A program made the translations under genes and the position numbers. A stretch of DNA of 64,000 nt from Bicyclus anynana. Its lineage: Eukaryota > Arthropoda > Insecta > Lepidoptera > Nymphalidae. This document shows, one piece after another, positions 13,101 through 28,100 of the stretch. Below the pieces are notes generated by a model. The model made no database searches and was not told the DNA's origin. It saw only the letters and a list, made by a program, of their open reading frames with translations. The stretch spans positions 8,724,101-8,788,100 of the forward strand of contig NC_069107.1 in assembly GCF_947172395.1 (NCBI RefSeq). The letters are read 5' to 3'. Position 1 is the stretch's first letter; the number at the start of each line of letters is the position of its first letter.

Positions 13101-16100
13101 AGAAAACCAAAATTGGAAATGAAAAAGTGAAAAAGGTGGCATTGAGATAGTCAAGTCATGCAACCAGAATCATCTATTTCGTGTAAATCAAGATATAATA
13201 CTAAAAATAATTTATTTATTCATTAATTATTTAAATTCTAGTAATGTAAGATTTATTTAAATAGATAGTATCGAAGAAATAAAAGTCACTTATAAGAAGT
13301 TACTAAAAATAGTTATTAAAGTTGATGAACTGGTTACATATAAATGAAAATATAAGAGTTTGTTAGTTTATAAATCAAGTCCTGAACCTGTAAGAAGGGT
13401 AATAGTTATTAATAAACAAGAATAAACAAATAATAATTAAATATCTCTGTAATAATATTCAGTGTTGCCAAATGTGTTGAAACTCATAAAGCTTCTTAAA
13501 TTAATTAATTAAAATTTTGTTTTAAAGGTAATTTATCATCTGTTATTGTGTTACTTGCCTAGACTGAATACACATTTGTTTGAAACTGATGTACAGTAAT
13601 AAATAATAATATTAGAAAGTCAACATACCTTGGGTATAAATAGAAAAGGAACACAATAAAAACAGACAGAGAGAGCATCGAGTGTAAGTAGACTTAGACT
13701 TAAGAAACCATCTAACGACCAAGTATTTCATTTAAAAATAGAAATTTTAAAAATTATTCAGACGCTTTTGACAACATCTCATGTGCTCAAAATCTCTGTT
13801 AGCATTTGAGGACTGGAAAATTATCATTTTTTTACACTCATTATATTTGCTGATTACGTTGTTATTTAAATTGAATCATGTATTTATCTTACATTCGAAG
13901 CTCCTGTTAGACTTATAATATGCTTACAGATTACACAACTCAGTCCTCTATTGTGTGAAATAAATCGATTATCTTTCGGTATACTCGTAGATCGTCGATT
14001 CTCTTTCTACAATCTCAAATGCTCAAATTAAGAAATTTATGGGAATGAACTTTATTTCATTCATTATCAAGTTATCAATCGGATTTGTCATTCGCATACA
14101 TTTTTTTAATTTTCGAAGCGTTAGCATTTGTAGAAAGAGAAACGACGAGACACTTGTCTACAGGCTCTGTATTGGAGAAGGAGTTGCCTATTGTTTGTAA
14201 GTGCTCTACTGTAGCACAAATACGAGGACTGACTTATGTGATTTGTATTATGTCACCGTTAAATTGTAAAATACGTTAGTTTATAACCTCACTCGCGATA
14301 TTGTAATCTGTCGATATATTGTGAACGAAACTTACTGATTACAATTTAACGTGTTATTTTTCGGTATATTATAATCTATCGAAGTGAAACCGTTAAGTTG
14401 CAAGTCGCTAGTGAGATTATAAACTAGCATATTTTACAATTTAACGGTAACATGTATTTTTCGGGACTTAATTTGGTACTGACTAAGTGCAATGTCCACT
14501 GACCTGTGATTATACCGCTTGATCTTATGTAGTCCGTATTTAGAGTCCGCGCCTCCCTTCGACACGGGCAGAGACTCCAGGTTGGCCATCAGCAGGTTGA
14601 TGGAAGACTTCAGCTCCTCGATGTAGAGGGATTCCATCTCCTTCAGCACGAACTTGGGCATCAGCTTCCGGTTCTACAACGTTTGAATTAACGTTTTCAT
14701 AGTTATTTTTTCCAACGTTCGACTTTGCAGTATTCAAACGTTTTTGGCGTTGGCTGGTAAAAAAGGCATTTTAGAAACCGGTGTCTAAAATCTAAAATGA
14801 AAATTATGTTTTAAGTATAGAGTCGTGGACCCTGTACCGTTCGCGTGATATTCTGTTTTTTACAAATCCCACGGCAATCATAGATTTTTCCGGGTTATAA
14901 CTACATACCTATGGTGTGCTCCAAGGTCCAATTTATCTCTATACAAAATTTTATCTAAATCGGTATGTCTGTTGGTTAAGCTACTATTAACCACCAGACA
15001 TACAGGCAGATTTACTTTCGCATTTGATAATAATATGAATTTGCTCAAACCAATTTTGTTTAACTTTATTAGATGAAACGTAAATAATAAGATTTTAAAT
15101 TATTTTGCTAAATTTACCGCTTCTTTTATAGTTGATGTTTTTTGTTTTGTTGCTTTTATCTAGATTAGATAACTTTGTATGCTACTTACCTTCTCCATTT
15201 CATTGACTTTCTGCATTCTCCCATCCAGTTCTCTTCGGATCGCTGCAGCTTGCTCATCAGCTGAATCCAGCTGAAATGTGAAGAAAAATACTTCTTCAAA
15301 CACTGCTACGGCTGTTCTGATCTCATGCCTTTCACCGGTTTACTATAGAACTGTCAAGCTTCGTAGAGATGTTTTCCGTTATTATGTAATGAAAACGAAT
15401 TCAAACGAATAATTAACGAAAAACAATGTAGAGGCTGATTATTTGAGTCATCATTATCATCATCATATCAGCCGATGGACGTCCACTGCAGGACATAGGC
15501 CTTTTCTAGGTACTTCCAAACATCACGATACTAAGCCTGCATCCAGCGAATTCCTGCGACTCGCTTGATGTCGTCAGTCCACCTGGTGGGGGGTCGACCA
15601 ACACAGCGCTTTCTAGTGCGAGGTCACCACTTTATTTGAGTGGTACACCGAAATACATAATAACTCTGCTGATCTGCTGGAATACCTTCACATACACACA
15701 CACACACAAACTTCAATTTGAGTATCTGAAATCATGTATGATGCGTTGTTGCAGTCGCCTTGAGAGTGCAGTGTCGGTGGTCTCACCATTAGGAAGTGGC
15801 ACTAGATGAGCGTATTCCATAATAGGCTGTTAATCTTAAACTCCGGCCGCTCAGAGATTGCGTTTCTGACAGGTCGTGACCGAATGGGACAAACATATTG
15901 CCTCGTTTTTTGTGTCATAACTACAAGGACAAACAGTTGGCATAACCTTGAAACAAGTTCATCAAGCTTGTACGCCAGCTCGAAGTTACATCGCTATTTA
16001 TTAGAAACGCAATCCCTGAGCGACCAGACATTAACGTCAGTTCAGTACTTCATTAAACACATTTCCAAAATAGCAAATAAAAGACTGTGAAATCACGAAT

Positions 16101-19100
16101 TAAACGTAAATGTGTCATAAGTATTTTGATCTATACTAATATTATAAGCTAAAGAGTTTGTTTGTTTGTTTGAACGCGCTAATCTCAGGAATTACTGGTC
16201 CGATTTGAAAAATTCTTTCAGCGTTAGATAGGACATTTATCGAGAAAGGCTATAGGCTATATATTATCCCCGTATTCCTACTGGAACGGGAACCACGTAG
16301 GTGAAACCGCGTCAGCTAGTTGTTTAATAAAAGAAGAATGAGGAAGCGAAATGAAGCAATATGAAATTCAATTCAGCCTGGAAGGAAAACTTTCTAATAA
16401 AAAATAATTTTACTTCAAAACAAAAAGTTTCCCAGCAATTCTGTTGTTCATATAGTTTCATTACAGCGGGAAACTCGGCGAAAATTAACTCTTAACTACA
16501 TTGTTCTCGTTTCTTTATCTTATTTCTAGTTTTTCCAAGCTTTTATTAACCTCTGAGTGTTATGTTGTATGTGTGTATGGGACTAGAACTAACTTCGTTA
16601 GAGTAAAGAATCCTACTAATATTATAAACGCGAAAATTTGTATGGATGTTTGGATGTTTGTTACTCTTTAACGCCGCTACTACTGAAGCGATTTGGCTAA
16701 AATTTGGAATGGAAATGGATTTTACTCTGGATTAACACATAGGTTACTTTTTATCCCGAAAAAATCCATGGTTTTCAGAGATTTGCGAAAACTGATGATT
16801 TTAATGATATGAATGTTTGTTACTCTTTCACGCCTCGACTACTTAACCGAATTAGCTGAAATTTGGTATTGAGATATATTATAGCCTGGATTAACACATA
16901 GGCTACTTTTTATCCAGGAAAATCTCTCTCTCTTTTTAAAGTAAACAGTCACTACCTAAACAGGTAATTTTGAACTAACTGATATTTACGAAATGTGTAT
17001 GTTTCAACTGTTAAGAATTATAAAATAATATTATATATTTCAATACAAGAAATCATGAGAAGAATATTCACGATAAAATAAAATAGTCAAATCAGTTAGT
17101 TTTCGCTTTCGTGTGTTGCATTGAATTATGTGAATTTTCGTTAAATGTAAAATAATTAACTTAGTTAATTCTCACATTTTGCACTAGGTTAGAAAGGATA
17201 GAAAGAGTTTGGCTGGTGGGAGGCTTCGGCCGTGGCTAGTTACCACCCTACCGACAAAGACGTACCGCCAAGCGATTTAGCGTTCCGGTACGATGCCGTG
17301 TAGAAACCGAAAGGAGTGTGGATTTTCATCCTCCTCCTAACAAGTTAGCCCGCTTCCATCTAAGATTGCATCATCACTTACCATCAGGTGAGATTGTAGT
17401 CAAGGGCTATCTTGTAAAGAATAAAAAAAAAAAGAAAAAAAAAGTTACTTTGCACATTTCATAAACTATGGCAGCTACAAAATGACGGTTAGTCAGATAT
17501 TTATACGAAAAAATAGTGATTTTAATGACATTCGAAAGAAAGAATGAAAATATATTTATTACTACATTATGCCACACATCACAATTATTTAAGAATAATA
17601 CCCTGCGATATGTAGCATAACCTAGAAAAAGGTCCTCGCTCAGCATATTGCTGTATGCTCCCCATAAACAAAGAACATACAGCGCTGATTTTCATTATAA
17701 CTCAAAATGGCAATTTTTGGACTTGGTAACTTTTCGCTCTAACGACGATAACGGAACGATAATTTCCATAGCATTTTAGCAAGTGAAGTTAAAAGTCAAT
17801 CAATCAATCAAAGCCTTTATTACTTCTTAACAATAAATTACATAGTTATTTCAAGTTTATTTAACATATACTATTTGTGTTAGTGTGTTAGTTTATTAAT
17901 ATTTAGCGTGTACATTTTTTTTTACAATTGTGTGTTGGAAATAGTAGTCTGTGACGGATATGACGTCGCTCGATCTCATGTTGGCTCCAGTGTGCTCGTG
18001 GCGTTCGAGGCGTCCACATCTCTTGTTGTGTAATTCTTTATGGGTTACTTGGGATAGGCGGGGAGAGTGACTTGAGTGGAAAAGGGGAGTGTTAGTCGAC
18101 TGTCAAAGGATCCTTTAACCCTACACACATCGTTCACAAGTACGTGACTCCACTCAAGGTCATTCTCTGCCATTCTAGGGTCTTATTTTGGTTACAGTTT
18201 GATGTGTTAATTAAGTTGTCCTGACAAGTGTTGTGAATCATAACCTTTGTTCGACATTAATTTTTTTATATTTGTAATCACTTTTGAGTCCTATAATAGT
18301 TACTAGTATAGTATGTTAGTATGGTACTTATTATTTATGTTAAGAAGTTAAAAGTACTCTTTAGAAAATATTACTTTATAAAACTGACGGAACACGTTAA
18401 CCGACTAAAAGACTCTCAGTTCTTTTTATGAAAGCTAACATTAACAATTTCAGCGTTTATTTCTTTTAGCAAACAATAGAAAACGTAGCGGTGAAACATA
18501 ATGAGATTTTCAAGGTCACAACGCAAGCGGTAGAATTTAATATTTATTCTACCTGAGCTATGTTGATTAATATGAAACATATTTCCTTTGAATGCCTTTT
18601 TAGAAAACTTTTATTCATTTATAAGGAACACGTGGAGCGTAAACAAGCAATGGGTAAACATTTCTCGAAGCAAGAGGGTTTAGACGTAAAGGGAAAATGT
18701 TCTCAACAAGAGAAATATTTTGATACTCCAGTGAGTATTTATGAAATAATTAGGCCCAATTCTCTTTTAGGTCACTGAGTTTACCGCATGGTCTGGTTCA
18801 GGGATGTAACGGAGATAGTTTTATCGGAACCGAAATCGGAATCGGAGTTTTCAAATTTGGTTTATCGGAATCGGAACCGAAATCGGAGGCAGGGTCAGTT
18901 TGTTTAAGGACAAATAAAACATGATTTATAGTCAATTCTTTTCATTTTATTTTTTATTATAAAATAAAAAACAACTGTGAAAAAAAAATTGGCATAATTC
19001 CAAATAAACAAAATTTTCCATTTACTTTCCACCACAATAACGGATCATCACTAATACTTATACGTTTTTGAACATGTATGAACCTGTTCGGCACAGGCCG

Positions 19101-22100
19101 TCGCGCGCCGCCCGCTTTGTTTCGTTCGACCTCCGATTAACATCCGATACAAAAGTATCGGAACCGAAGTCGGAACCGAAAGTGTAATAATAATCAGAAG
19201 TTCCGACTTAACGGAACCGGAATCGAAGCTCCGTTACATCTCTGGTCTGGTTATACGCTGATTATTAGTTATGATACAGATGAAAATTTTTGGTAGCAAA
19301 TATTTTAGAATTAGGGCCGAGAGACGCAGTGACCCAAGTGTGTCGTGGTTTGGAAACATTAAGGAATAAGCTATTTAAACTAATCAGAATTGTTAGAGGG
19401 AAAATGAAAAAAAAATAACTGTAAGGATTTTTTTTTATTCTGATGGTAAGTGATGATGTAATCTAAGATGGAAGCGGGCTAACTTGTTAGCCACCATGGC
19501 TGAGTGACTGAGTGGAATCTAATGAAGCTAGGAACCTAAAGTTTGGACAGCAATTTCATTTTTGACGTGACAACGTCTTATAATTCGATGGAGCCGGCTG
19601 CACACTCGAAAAAAGATGACGTCATGCGTCATTCCCTCGCCAACTTTTATAAGAAATAAAGTATATTCTGGTCTATGAAGATCATTAAACAGTATTTTAG
19701 AAAAATTAACACTTTCTTTTGATAATGCAACCATTCCATCAGTATTTTCTTATGACGTTGTCACGTTCAACTATCGCCAGTAAACCGACTTTACAGACAA
19801 CCGATTTTTTAGTAGAACTTTACTGAGAAAGAATTATCCAAACATTTTTGCTTACAAAGACGTAAATGAAATGAGAAGGTGGTATAAAAATCAGTTAGAA
19901 GTTTAGAATTTACGAATTGATAGTAAGGGTATAATTAACTAGAAATGACGATGTCTTTAACGTATCCGTCAATGGCGACATATTGACTTCAACGTCTAGA
20001 GTGCGCCCGGATGTGACTAGCAAAATCAAACTTAGCTGCACAACTGGGAGATCAGTGAAGGAGTCCTCAAGAAGAAATTTTTCCTTGGGGACCCTATCAC
20101 TGACTGATGGATTTATTTGCTATTAATAGAAATTGTCTTTCTTTATTAATTTAAATTTCGTTTGTCTTAATTGCATAAACATAAAATCTATTCTAGTAAC
20201 AATTTAATTTTATTTACAAGCTGATAAACAGGTGTGTGAAAAATGTCTAATTCTAAATTTCTACTAGTGAGATCATTGAGCAGGCGCAGCGCTTGAGCCA
20301 GCGGCGCATGCTGGCTCACTTTAGTTCTGCCACACGGCACCGCAAACAACTGGCGACGTCGGCAACTTACATACTTGTCGGGAACATGTAAATCTATTGA
20401 CCCTAATATAACAGAGTTACTTTTTTCACCTCTCATTAAATTTATTATGTACTGTAGCAGTGCTACTTTACGTCTTATCTCAAGTTTATTGTACCCTGTC
20501 ATACCCAGAAGAAAGACGTTTGGATAAATAGTAGGATAACCCACTGAGTACCCATATTGTTTCCTATAAAGCCAACGGACGAACTTTTTTTTGAATCTTT
20601 TCTATTATATCTATGTATTTGTACTCAAACGGACTCCAAATGATGGCATTACATTCGAGTTTACTTCGCACATACGCATTATACAGAGTCTTTATTGTAT
20701 TATATTAACCCCGTACCAGCCAGTCTTTAATATATAAATGCGAAAGGTCACGAAATCCTGAAAACCGCTTGACGGACAAAGATCAAATTTGGCAGAGTGG
20801 TAGTTTATTGTTAGTAGATTTCCACTAAGAACGGATTTTGCGACAGGGCCGGATTAAAGAGGTCCAAGGGCGGAGGAAGTTGCATCCGCTAGTTACTTAT
20901 AAACTTACACCACGATAGCCTTTAATCTTCATGAATAAGAACTAGAAATAAGTCATCATCATCATCATCATATCAGCCGATGGACATCCACTGCAGGACA
21001 AACATCACAATACTGAACCCAGTGAATCCCTGCGACTCGCTTGATGTCGTCATTCCACCTGGTGAGGGGTCGGCCAACACTGCGCTTACTAGTGCGGGGT
21101 CGCCATTCCAGCACTTTGGGACCCCAACGTCTATCGGCTCTTCGAACTATGTGCCCCGCCCATTGCCACTTCAGCTTCGCAACTCGTTGAGCTATGTCGG
21201 TGACTTTGGTTCGGTTAGAAATAAGTACTTACCAGCAATGCGTTGAACAACAATTGGTGTTCAAATTTCTTCACGCCCAAGATTTGTTGGAACATATCGT
21301 ACAGTTGCTCTTTGCTTAGAATGCATTCCGCATTCAAGCTCTGCTGTTGTGCCCGCGACGGTCGTTTCGATTCGTCGTCACCAGGTATACCTATATAACA
21401 AATGGTTTGTTATGTAAAATGTTATATTGTTATATCTCCTGATGTAACTTTGTTATGGTCTTAAATCCGTTGATAATATCATAATTTGTATTAGTTTACT
21501 GGTCTACCTATATAACAAATGGTTTGTTATGTAAAATATTATATTGTAATGCCTCCTGATGTAACTTTGTTATGCTCTTAAATCAGTTGATAATATCATA
21601 ATTTGTATTAGTTTACTGGTCTACCTATATAACAAAAGGTTTGTTATGTAAAATGTTATATTGTTATGTCTCCTGATGTAACTTTATTATATCCATAAAT
21701 CCGTTGATAAATATCATAATTTATATTAATTCATTGGTCTACCTATATAACAAATGGTTTGTTATGTAAAATATTATATTGTAATGCCTCCTGATGTAAC
21801 TTTGTTATGCTCTTAAATCAGTTGATAATATCATAATTTGTATTAGTTTACTGGTCTACCTATATAACAAAAGGTTTGTTATGTAAAATGTTATATTGTT
21901 ATGTCTCCTGATGTAACTTTATTATATCCATAAATCCGTTGATAAATATCATAATTTTTATTAATTCATTGGTTTACCAATATAGCAAATGGTTTGTTAT
22001 GTAAAATATTATATTGTTATGTCTCCTCTCTGTTATGTCCTTAAATCCGTTGATATATATCATAATTTATATTAGTTTATTGGTTTACCTCTATAACAAA

Positions 22101-25100
22101 TGGTTTATTATGTAAAATATTTGTTATATTGTTGGTTTTATCGATGTAAATTATAATCAAATAATGTTTTAAGCTTTGTTATTTAAAGGCCTTTTGTAAC
22201 ATCAATATCAGTAATGTTTTGTATTTAAATTTTACTTAACTCGATTTTATAAGTATTTGGTATATTTCTCCTATTATTATCATACGTTTTATGTTAATCA
22301 TTAAGCAAAGCATAAAGTTATCCAATAATCTCAACCAGTATTGATTACATTAAATCTTCAATATTATTTTAGTAGTAAAGTAAGATCTAATGTACTTAAA
22401 ACTTTAAACAATTAGATATCAGTCTTTATTTATCCAATACTTTATTATATTATTTCTTTTCGCTAACGAAATGTCTGCAAAGTTAAAACCGTCCAATGTT
22501 TATTGCAAAATCTATAGAGAAAATAAAGTTGGCAGTAAAGCTTTGCTGGAGAAGTTTTTAATATCAACTCGAGCAACTGGGAAGTTACCAGACTTCCATT
22601 TAAATTGAAAATATTTCTGCCTCAATCTACAAGCTTTTCGTAAACATAATAAAAGCAAGACGTAATGTACAAATTACTGAGAAATGTAGTGTTATATAAA
22701 TATAAAATGTTTTTGAATATTTACTGAATTTCGTGATAATAAAAGATTTGCAGACTTCCTTTTAAATTGAAAATATTTCTGCATCAATCTACAAGCTTTT
22801 CGTAAACATAATAAAAGCAAGACGTAATGTACAAATTACTGAGAAATGTAGTGTTATATAAATATAAAATGTTTTTGAATATTTACTGAATTTCGTGATA
22901 ATAAAAGATTTGCAGACTTCCTTTTAAATTGAAAATATTTCTGCATCAATCTACAAGCTTTTCGTAAACATAATAAAAGCAAGACGTAATGTACAAATTA
23001 CTGAGAAATGTAGTGTTATATAAATATAAAATGTTTTTGAATATTTACTGAATTTCGTGATAATAAAAGATTTGCGACCTCCTTTTAAATTGAAAATATT
23101 TCTGCATTAATCTACAAGCTTTTCGTAAACGTAATAAAAGCAAGACGTAATGTACAAATTACTGAGAAATGTAGTGTTATATAAATATAAAATGTATTGA
23201 ATATTAACTGAATTTTGTCATAATAAAAGATTTGTAGAAAGTTAGTATAGTAAGTGACAACGCAAATAGAGTTAGTTGTGTTTTTAATGAACGTGAGAAC
23301 GTTACAGAACACAGTTCACAACATCGAGATGTTACATTCAACATCAAGCGATGCAATGCACAACCAGCAAGCCAATTCACTAATAAACATGGATTATTTA
23401 AACATCAAAGTAATTTAGACCTAATCATTAATCCTTAAAGTTCAAATTACTTTGACAAAAATTGTTGTTTTTTTTAATTCATGTTTATTATATAGGTGTT
23501 AGTGTGTGTGACATGCCACGCGATACGAGCATGACAATAGTAACTGTCACATTTATTGACTGTCAATTTACACGAACTTGACAGAGCCGTGCTAATGACA
23601 ATGCACCCTAAATACTACATAGACAGAAAAAGAAATAGACGACTGTTTTTAGTCAAAGATATTCAATTTTGACGGGGTTTTCATATCATAACACACTACA
23701 CCATTTTTTTCATTTTGAGCTAACGGTATAGTTATAATTTATAACAAGTCGAGGAAGTAATTTTTTTTGACACACTTGTATAAATAAATATAAAAACGTA
23801 ACGTAACGCTTTACGGCGTCACTCTGTCTGGCTCTCCTTTCTCTCATACATACGGCAGCTGGCTAAGTCATCACTTCTTACGAGGGTCCAAAGCGTTTTT
23901 TTTTATTAAATGCATAAAATTTATTTTATGATGATTGTCAAACTTTTTTGACCTATTGTTGGGTCTGAAAAAACGGCGAGGTACGTCATACCGAACATCG
24001 CTTGTATGGTTTATTTACAGTGTCCGCGTATAAGTTGCTCTCTTCTTTGAGGAAACGCGACGGATGCTAACTATTCGTCTATCACTTTCTCTGTCTACGA
24101 CAAAGTCTACAAGAACAAAACACAAGCAATATCACAAGACACAAGCTGAGTTTGTAGTAATTAGGAATATGAACCGTTCAGAAGCGATACCTGTTATTCC
24201 TGGGAGGTGTGAAAGGGAGAGAAACACAGACGTGAGACAGATGCAAGCCACACACATTTTTTGATTACATTCAATATTAACACAGTCCAATTAGTTATAA
24301 TTCACTGGCTAGTACAGTCAGCAATAATTGCCAATTACAATTTAAATTAAGTTAAAAAAAAAATATCGAGAAGAAAATTAAAGATAAATTATTTTATTTA
24401 TACGTCATGTCTTTTATTCAATGCAATATTTAATAGAAAGAGGCTTAATTGCATTATAAATTAACCTAAATTCAATATTACGTCATGACATACAATTAAT
24501 GCGTAAATGCCTTATAACTTATGCTTTTTAATGAAACATATTTTTATTGCTGACTGTACTCATTATTAAATTGCAAACAATTGTTTTGTTTTAGTTTTTT
24601 TTTATACAAATAAATTTACAGCGAATCTGAAGATTAGGAATAATCACAGATTATTTATAGAATTTTAAGGAAGCTAAATAAATAATAGCGAATAATTGAA
24701 TAATAAATCATACCAAAATACAAATAGGTAGGTATGTCAATTATTGAAATATTTATTTATTTAGGTAAGTACTTTTAGGTTATGTATCTAATATAAAATG
24801 AAAATAAAGAAAAAAAATTAAATATACCCAATATGCGAATGAGTTTTAAAAAGTTCATTTAAAAAATATATAGAGAAGTACATATACATTCATTTTGTTT
24901 CGTTTCAATTGTTTGCAATTCCATATATTTAGCAGTTGCTTTACGATTATTTCGCTACAAGTCAGAGCCTTTAGGTTTGATGATTATGTTTTATGGTAAT
25001 ATAATATATTTTAATAACGTTAACGTTAAAATAATCAAATTAGTCAAAAAATTATATTTTTTAATTTTACGTTACATAATCGTCAAAATTATTCAATTGA

Positions 25101-28100
25101 AATGAGATTGCTATACTAAAACTAGTTAATATTCTTTTTTTATGTTAATTATTATTTTTGTAACTAATGATAAGCCGTCGGACAAACACCGACCAAAATG
25201 TTTCGGTGTTTATTCAACTGGATTTTAATTTATTTATAATTTGTAATTTATTTATGATTGAAGGCAATTATTTTTTTAATTATTTAAGATAAATTGATGT
25301 CAATCTCATTTCTATATGTAGAAATTTACAGGACAAATCATTACAGAGAGTATTTCAGGCAACACACAGGGTTCACGCTAGGTAATGGTTAATGAGACAC
25401 ACAGTGTAAAAAGATACAACCCGACTAGCTCAAATAATTAATATTCACTTTAGCTTGTTATTTAAAAGGGAATTATCCTTAAATAAACTGCTACTTTAGT
25501 TTTATATTCAGATTGAAGCTATGTTATATGTGATAACTAGCTGACGCCGCGCGGTTTCACCCGCGTAGTTCCAGTTCCCGTAGGAATACAGGGATAATAT
25601 AGCCTATAGCCTTCCTCGATAAATGAGCTATCTAACACTGAAAGAATTTTTCAAATCGGACCAGTAGTTCCAGAGATTATCGCGTTCAATCAAACAAACA
25701 AACTCTTCAGCTTTATTATATTAGTATAGATATACAGATCTTATAATTTATTCTAATAGCTTAACTCTTTGTTCTAGTCGGGATGTCATAATATTTTTCT
25801 CTGTAAGAGGTATTTCTCCCCATTACTGACGTAAACGTACCTCTTCTAGCTGAAAATTTTAAATTTATTAAGTCCATTTATATGTTTAGTTAGATCTGTT
25901 ATTATTGGTTAAGTATACTTTGTAAAAGAATAAGTGTAAGTGACGAAATGAGCTCATAGAAAACGTTGTCAGTTGTCACGCATATATAATACCGCTATAA
26001 ACGCTAGATGTGTGTCGGTGTATATCCAACCAAATCAAACTACAAAAAAATTGATTTGTTAAATTAATTAAAATATTTAAATAAATTTATTAGTGCCCAT
26101 TAGGCTGGCGGCATTGCCTTTTTGAATAGCAATTTCAAATCATCAACAGTTTTTCAAAATTTCAGATCCTGTCGGATATACACCGACCATCAAACATCTA
26201 CAGCGGCTTAATCATAACTGACTGACATTATTAATAAAACTAAAATAGTCACACATCGATAGGCTTTTGCGGAGTGAAGCATTTTTTTTTCATTTGATGC
26301 TTTGCACACTGCGGCATGCGTAGAAAATCCCATTCCTCTATGCTATAGATATAGGAGCTAAAAGATTTAGAAGTGCCTATACACAGTGCTGGGAAAATCT
26401 AAGAAGATAGAAACGTCAAGGATCGTGAGGATAAAACTATATATCTTAATTATACATTTTAAATTATAGGTAACTTTTTTCATTTTTTATTTATTGTACA
26501 TTCCAGTTTATAAATACGTAATTATTACATAATTATTATCATATGTTTACCATTTACAATAGTTGCTATGCTAGCCAACAATAGTTATTTGTTATACTAA
26601 CAAAATTGATCTTTACTGTATTGAATACCGAGCAAGCGAAAGATTTTAAGATTGAAAAAGAATCCCGAGCGTCGCGAGGTATTCAGAGGGACGATGTAAG
26701 TAGAACCAATTTGTTGCCAAATCAAATTTTCACGTCGCTACAACGAGGAAAATGCTAAGTATAAAAGCCTGAATTTGGAAAATACTACATACGTTTATTG
26801 TAACTCTGTAAACATTCATAAAACTATATGATATCTACCACACATGGTCACGTATCTTTACAATTCTCAATTTCGAGTACCAATCAATTGGATAAATATA
26901 AAAAAATACCTTTACATACGTTTGTAATTTTTACATTTATTTTGATATTTACAAATATTAATTTAAATTTATTTTATTTTAGACTTAAACATGAATTAGT
27001 ACATGCGTATTTTATTAATTAATATGTATTATACACTGATTTGATGAATAAAACATTAAACTTTTAGCTCCCATATTTTTTTAAATGAACACAGATAACT
27101 TGAATATTTTGAACTCACCCGTTCCTTTCATGATGCAGTCCAGTTTGGCTAGCCAAGTGGTTAAAACTGTTTCTTTGCTAAGACCGTCGATTTCCGGTAA
27201 AGACCTGTAAGAGTTTACTTGGAAATTAAAATTTATTATATTTTATCTGATTTGTAAATTAAATATGTCTAATTTGGAAGTTGAAATATTTCAGAATTTT
27301 ATTACTACATTATTTACCACTTAAGGTTAAGACCACAGAAAAATTTAATATAATTGAGATTGAGAAAATATTTTGTTGTTTTTATTAAAACAACAAAATA
27401 TTTTCTCTTATGACATATCTATATATTTATTTGTTTATTTTATGATAATTATCATAGTTTCTTTATTATTTATATAATCTGCTTTATGTATTAGTGATAG
27501 TAGTTATTTTAATGTATAAATAGTAGATTATTATACGTGACATAAAAATACCAATTATATATGAGGGGTTTTTAGGGCACGAGCCGTAAGGCGAGGACAC
27601 TTAATAGAACTTGAGTTCCTATGACATTTTTACTTTGACATTATATTTTTTATTGTTAATTTCCCTTAGATTTAAGTATAGTTTAATCTAATTTTATTTT
27701 TTTTAACCGTACGCTGCAGTGCTGTATTTGCCTTTATAAAATGGCTGCTGTAGTATAAGACTTTTAACTCTGTAACTGATTATTTATCCTATAAATGAAC
27801 TAAGTAACTGGTTATTTATCTTTTAAATGAAACAAGTAACTGTTTGTTTATCTTGTTAATCAACAACCAGTACGACGAAGGTGGCTCTGGGTTTTAGTCA
27901 GTATTCTATCCAGCCAGCGAGTCCCACAAATCTGGCCGTACTCGTAGAATGTGCAGTTCTACCTGTGCACTCTACAGTTGGGATGCGTAAAAGCGTCAAA
28001 AAGAGTAACTTATTGTTTATCTTTTAATGAAATAAGTAACTGATTATTATTTATCCTATAAATAAATTACGCAACCGATTATTTATCTTATAAATGAAAT

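Noticed and set aside
20980..21246. 88-codon plus-strand open frame overlapping Cadps exon 8
   Set aside because: Antisense translation of an RTE fragment that runs into the exon.
21391..23237. CRISPR-like array
   Set aside because: Contiguous 117- and 162-bp tandem repeats without spacers in a eukaryotic intron; minisatellites.
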